Below are positions 7,601 to 9,522 of a stretch of DNA of 9,522 bases, piece by piece (positions within the stretch are counted from its first letter, which is position 1; every line of letters begins with the position of its first letter). The position numbers and the translations under genes are program-made. The stretch comes from Comamonadaceae bacterium (GTDB lineage: Bacteria > Pseudomonadota > Gammaproteobacteria > Burkholderiales > Burkholderiaceae_C). The notes under the pieces are model-generated. The model saw only the letters and a program-made list of their open reading frames with translations, did not search any database and had not been told where the DNA came from. The stretch covers positions 1 through 9,522 of the forward strand of contig CANIDW010000036.1 in assembly GCA_947466165.1 (NCBI GenBank), given 5' to 3'.

Positions 7601-7605
7601 CCAGC

Positions 7606-8523
7606 TCAGCCCGCCTTGGCCGCTGCAATCTGTGCCGCCACTTCGGCAGCAAAGTCGTCCACTTTCTTTTCGATGCCCTCACCCACCACGTACAAAGTAA
7701 AGGACTTCACAGTGGTGGCTTTTTCTTTGAGCATCTGCTCAACCGTCTGCTTGTCATTCTTGACAAAAGTCTGATTGAACAGGCTGACCTCTTTGAGGTA
7801 CTTCTGCACACCGCCTTCAACGCGCTTGGTAACGATCTCGGCCGACTGCACAGGCTTGCCTGCAGCTAGCGCCACAGCAGCGTCTTCGGCAGCTTTGGCA
7901 GCAGCCACAGATCGCTCCTTGACAACCAGTTCGGCAGGCACATCGGCGCTGGACAAAGCCACGGGCTTCATGGCGGCAACGTGCATGGCAACGTCTTTGG
8001 CGGCGGTTTCGTCGCCGGCGAATTCAACCACCACACCAATGCGCGTGCCGTGCAAATAAGTGGCCAGTTGGTTGCCGGCGTCAAAACGTTTGAAGCGGCG
8101 AACGCTCATGTTCTCGCCGATTTTGCCGATCAGGCCCTTGCGAACATCTTCGATGGTCGGACCGAAGCCGTCCATGGAAAAAGGCATCGCACCGATGGCC
8201 GCCACGTCAGTCGGGTTGTGTTTAACAATGCCTTGCGCGACCGCATTGACCAGACCCAAAAAGCTGTCGTTTTTGGTGACGAAGTCGGTTTCACAGTTGA
8301 CTTCGACCAAAGCGCCAATGCTGCCTTCCATGTGGGAGGCGACCACGCCTTCGGCCGTCACGCGGGAAGCGGCTTTGCCGGCCTTGTTACCCAGTTTGAC
8401 GCGCAGAATCTCTTCGGCTTTTTCCATGTTGCCGTCGGCCTCTGTCAGTGCTTTTTTGCACTCCATCATGGGGGCGTCGGTCTTGGCGCGCAGTTCAGCG
8501 ACCATGCTTGCAGTAATTGCCAT
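7606..8523 (-). CDS. tsf: Translation elongation factor Ts (EF-Ts)
   Basis: EF-Ts is the nucleotide-exchange factor that releases GDP from EF-Tu in the cytosol. The N-terminal UBA-like domain (about 1-55) contains [16 protein letters not shown]. It is followed by the core signature [12 protein letters not shown], in which D80 and F81, at the same positions as in E. coli, push into the EF-Tu magnesium site. Two alpha/beta core subdomains and a charged helical region rich in Ala, Glu and Lys follow, ending in an Ala-rich helix. The length of 305 residues is somewhat above E. coli (283) but usual for Burkholderiales, as I recall. The ATG at 8523 has AAGGAGA 7 nt upstream. It lies behind rpsB but beyond a strong intrinsic terminator, so its transcription probably depends on readthrough or on a promoter I cannot identify. 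Confidence 0.98.
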   Translation of the reverse strand: MAITASMVAELRAKTDAPMMECKKALTEADGNMEKAEEILRVKLGNKAGKAASRVTAEGVVASHMEGSIGALVEVNCETDFVTKNDSFLGLVNAVAQGIVKHNPTDVAAIGAMPFSMDGFGPTIEDVRKGLIGKIGENMSVRRFKRFDAGNQLATYLHGTRIGVVVEFAGDETAAKDVAMHVAAMKPVALSSADVPAELVVKERSVAAAKAAEDAAVALAAGKPVQSAEIVTKRVEGGVQKYLKEVSLFNQTFVKNDKQTVEQMLKEKATTVKSFTLYVVGEGIEKKVDDFAAEVAAQIAAAKAG

Positions 8524-8530
8524 TGATGTT

Positions 8531-8537
8531 TCTCCTT
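8531..8537 (-). promoter_or_regulatory. Strong Shine-Dalgarno site of tsf
   Basis: AAGGAGA on the minus strand lies 7 nt before the tsf ATG and is close to the anti-SD complement. It is the strongest ribosome-binding site in the window, which fits a highly expressed translation factor. Confidence 0.85.
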
Positions 8538-8554
8538 GAGTGTCGATTGACTTG
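8534..8554 (-). repeat. Bipartite leader motif, tsf copy
   Basis: In the transcript sense this reads CAAGTCA, a 5-nt spacer, then CACTCAAGG. The second half overlaps the tsf Shine-Dalgarno site. The same two blocks in the same order occur in the rpsB leader at 9464-9481 with a 2-nt spacer. The first block with two further bases (CAAGTCAAT) also recurs at 8588-8596. The repeats are seen directly; their function is unknown. Confidence 0.5.
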
Positions 8555-8587
8555 ATCTGAAGGGCAGGCCCAAAACGGGTTGCCGGA

Positions 8588-8596
8588 ATTGACTTG
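8588..8596 (-). repeat. Extra copy of the 9-mer CAAGTCAAT after the rpsB terminator
   Basis: This is an exact 9-base direct repeat of 8546-8554, lying 42 bp away and immediately downstream (in transcript sense) of the rpsB-tsf terminator. It shares CAAGTCA with the rpsB leader. It may be part of the same leader signal or chance. Confidence 0.35.
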
Positions 8597-8597
8597 T

Positions 8598-8626
8598 GAA
8601 AAAGGGGCTACCCGAGCCCCTTTTTC
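8598..8626 (-). terminator. Strong intrinsic terminator between rpsB and tsf
   Basis: A perfect 12-bp inverted repeat (GAAAAAGGGGCT / AGCCCCTTTTTC) encloses a 5-nt loop. The transcript therefore has a GC-rich stem ending in a run of five U, preceded by a run of five A. The A and T tracts make it bidirectional by structure. It lies 22 bp after the rpsB stop codon and inside what is otherwise one transcription unit, so it most likely acts as an attenuator that makes rpsB mRNA more abundant than rpsB-tsf readthrough. The structure is certain; the efficiency is inferred. Confidence 0.92.
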
Positions 8627-8648
8627 GAGTGGCACAAGGCCGCAACAA

Positions 8649-9398
8649 TCAGGCGGCAGCAGGCACTTCGACGAATTCGTCAGCACCTTCGGCAGCCACT
8701 GCACGAACAATCTCATTGCCCGCGCTGGCGCGGCCTTCGATGATCGCATCAGCAATACCACGGGCATACAGGGCAACAGCTTTGGAAGAGTCGTCGTTGC
8801 CGGGGATCACATAGTCGATGCCGATAGGCGAGTGATTGGAGTCCACCACGCCGATCAGCGGAATGCCCAGTTTTTGCGCTTCAGCCACGGCGATCTTGTG
8901 GAAACCCACGTCGATCACGAAGATAGCGTCCGGCAGCGCAGCCATGTCCTGGATACCGCCTATGTCTTTTTCGAGCTTTTCGATTTCGCGCTTGAAGGTG
9001 AGTTGCTCTTTTTTGCTGATGGTGTCGAGGCCGGCTTCTTGCTGGGCCTTCATTTCCTTCAGGCGCTTGATGGATGTCTTGACCGTCTTGAAGTTGGTCA
9101 GCATGCCGCCCAGCCAACGCTGGTCAACGAAAGGCACGCCGGCGCGCTGGGCTTCAGAAGCGACGATTTCGCGGGCCTGACGCTTGGTGCCGACCATCAA
9201 AATGGTGCCGCGGTTGGCGGCAAGCTGGCGGGCGAACTTGGCCGCGTCCTGGAACATCGGCAGCGATTTTTCCAGGTTGATGATGTGGATACGGTTACGG
9301 TGGCCGAAGATGTACTGAGCCATCTTGGGGTTCCAGAAGCGGGTTTGGTGACCGAAATGGACACCGGCTTCAAGCATTTCACGCATGCTGACGGACAT
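8649..9398 (-). CDS. rpsB: 30S ribosomal protein S2
   Basis: S2 is a late-assembling protein of the small subunit that sits between head and body and is required for S1 binding. The N-terminus [20 protein letters not shown] is the classic S2 signature, followed by [21 protein letters not shown] central coiled-coil region at about 104-150 is rich in Lys and Glu. The conserved segments [21 protein letters not shown] and GVVDSNHSP are present, and the tail is Ala/Glu-rich. The length of 249 residues compares with 241 in E. coli. The ATG at 9398 has GGAG 7 nt upstream. In gammaproteobacteria S2 represses rpsB-tsf through the mRNA leader; whether that holds here cannot be read from the sequence. 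Confidence 0.98.
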   Translation of the reverse strand: MSVSMREMLEAGVHFGHQTRFWNPKMAQYIFGHRNRIHIINLEKSLPMFQDAAKFARQLAANRGTILMVGTKRQAREIVASEAQRAGVPFVDQRWLGGMLTNFKTVKTSIKRLKEMKAQQEAGLDTISKKEQLTFKREIEKLEKDIGGIQDMAALPDAIFVIDVGFHKIAVAEAQKLGIPLIGVVDSNHSPIGIDYVIPGNDDSSKAVALYARGIADAIIEGRASAGNEIVRAVAAEGADEFVEVPAAA

Positions 9399-9405
9399 AT
9401 AAAAA

Positions 9406-9409
9406 CTCC
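9406..9409 (-). promoter_or_regulatory. Shine-Dalgarno site of rpsB
   Basis: GGAG on the minus strand lies 7 nt before the ATG at 9398, separated from it by an A/T-only spacer (TTTTTAT). It supports this start. Confidence 0.8.
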
Positions 9410-9463
9410 AAAGGTTGTGTCTAAAATCAGCGCTTATCGACAGGAATTATTTCCGGTGCGACA

Positions 9464-9481
9464 CCTTGAGTGGCTGACTTG
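9464..9481 (-). repeat. Bipartite leader motif, rpsB copy
   Basis: In the transcript sense this reads CAAGTCA, then GC, then CACTCAAGG. Both blocks are exact matches to the copy before tsf (8534-8554), in the same order. Here the motif lies about 65 nt before the start codon and so does not overlap the ribosome-binding site. Confidence 0.5.
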
Positions 9482-9522
9482 CGATTTATCTTGCAAAGCC
9501 CTCGCAGGCATCTACAAAACCC

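Larger units (their letters stand above)
9399..9522 (-). promoter_or_regulatory. rpsB upstream and leader region
   Basis: These 124 bases hold no recognisable gene and are the 5' region of the rpsB operon as far as the window shows. Besides the ribosome-binding site they contain a small hairpin (GGTG/CACC around a 3-nt loop, 9455-9465) and the bipartite motif. An AATAAT element (five of six against TATAAT) lies within the imperfect palindrome GGAAATAATTCC, but I found no -35 at proper spacing. The true promoter may lie beyond the right edge. No start of a divergent gene such as map is visible. Confidence 0.45.

Noticed and set aside
7981..8526. Plus-strand open frame of 181 codons opposite tsf
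   Set aside because: Antisense shadow of tsf with a Gly/His/Phe-rich sequence resembling no family I know.
9399..9522. A divergent gene (map) or its promoter on the plus strand at the right edge
   Set aside because: No start codon with a ribosome-binding site and no good -35/-10 pair is visible before the edge, so it cannot be supported.
1..9522. Mobile elements, CRISPR arrays, tRNA genes, toxin-antitoxin or other accessory systems
   Set aside because: I saw no repeats of array type, no tRNA-like folds, no transposase or integrase motifs, and the whole window is tightly filled by conserved core genes.

Overview
The window is a compact, single-direction block of housekeeping genes, all on the minus strand. 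Read in the direction of transcription (right to left) the order is rpsB, tsf, pyrH, frr, uppS, cdsA, dxr, rseP and bamA, with bamA cut off by the left edge. The protein sequences and the order frr-uppS-cdsA-dxr-rseP-bamA point to a betaproteobacterium, most likely Burkholderiales of the Comamonadaceae type. That placement rests on recognising the sequences, not on a database search. In E. coli dxr lies directly after frr; here it follows cdsA.

Layout by transcription. Positions 9522-9399 are the rpsB leader and upstream region. rpsB (ribosomal protein S2) is followed by a very strong intrinsic terminator hairpin, then tsf (EF-Ts). A short GC-rich hairpin separates tsf from pyrH (UMP kinase). 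A 68-bp gap with a promoter-like sequence leads into frr (ribosome recycling factor). After a 24-bp gap come uppS, cdsA, dxr and rseP, which are packed with 1-2 bp gaps or a 1-bp overlap and so look translationally coupled. A 54-bp gap with a small hairpin precedes bamA.

The genes form two functional groups. The first serves translation (S2, EF-Ts, RRF), with UMP kinase among them supplying pyrimidine nucleotides. The second builds the envelope: Dxr makes MEP for the IPP/DMAPP pool, UppS turns that pool into undecaprenyl diphosphate for peptidoglycan and LPS carriers, CdsA makes CDP-diacylglycerol (using CTP that depends on PyrH) for phospholipids, RseP releases the sigma-E envelope stress response, and BamA inserts outer-membrane proteins.

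Every protein has its expected catalytic or signature residues, and no gene is broken. I see no mobile elements, CRISPR arrays, tRNA or rRNA genes, and no sign of horizontal transfer. I found no undescribed system. The points worth a second look are regulatory: a bipartite motif shared by the rpsB and tsf leaders, the intra-operon terminator, promoter-like sites before frr and pyrH, and the bamA leader without a Shine-Dalgarno sequence. No stretch above 300 bases lacks a gene.
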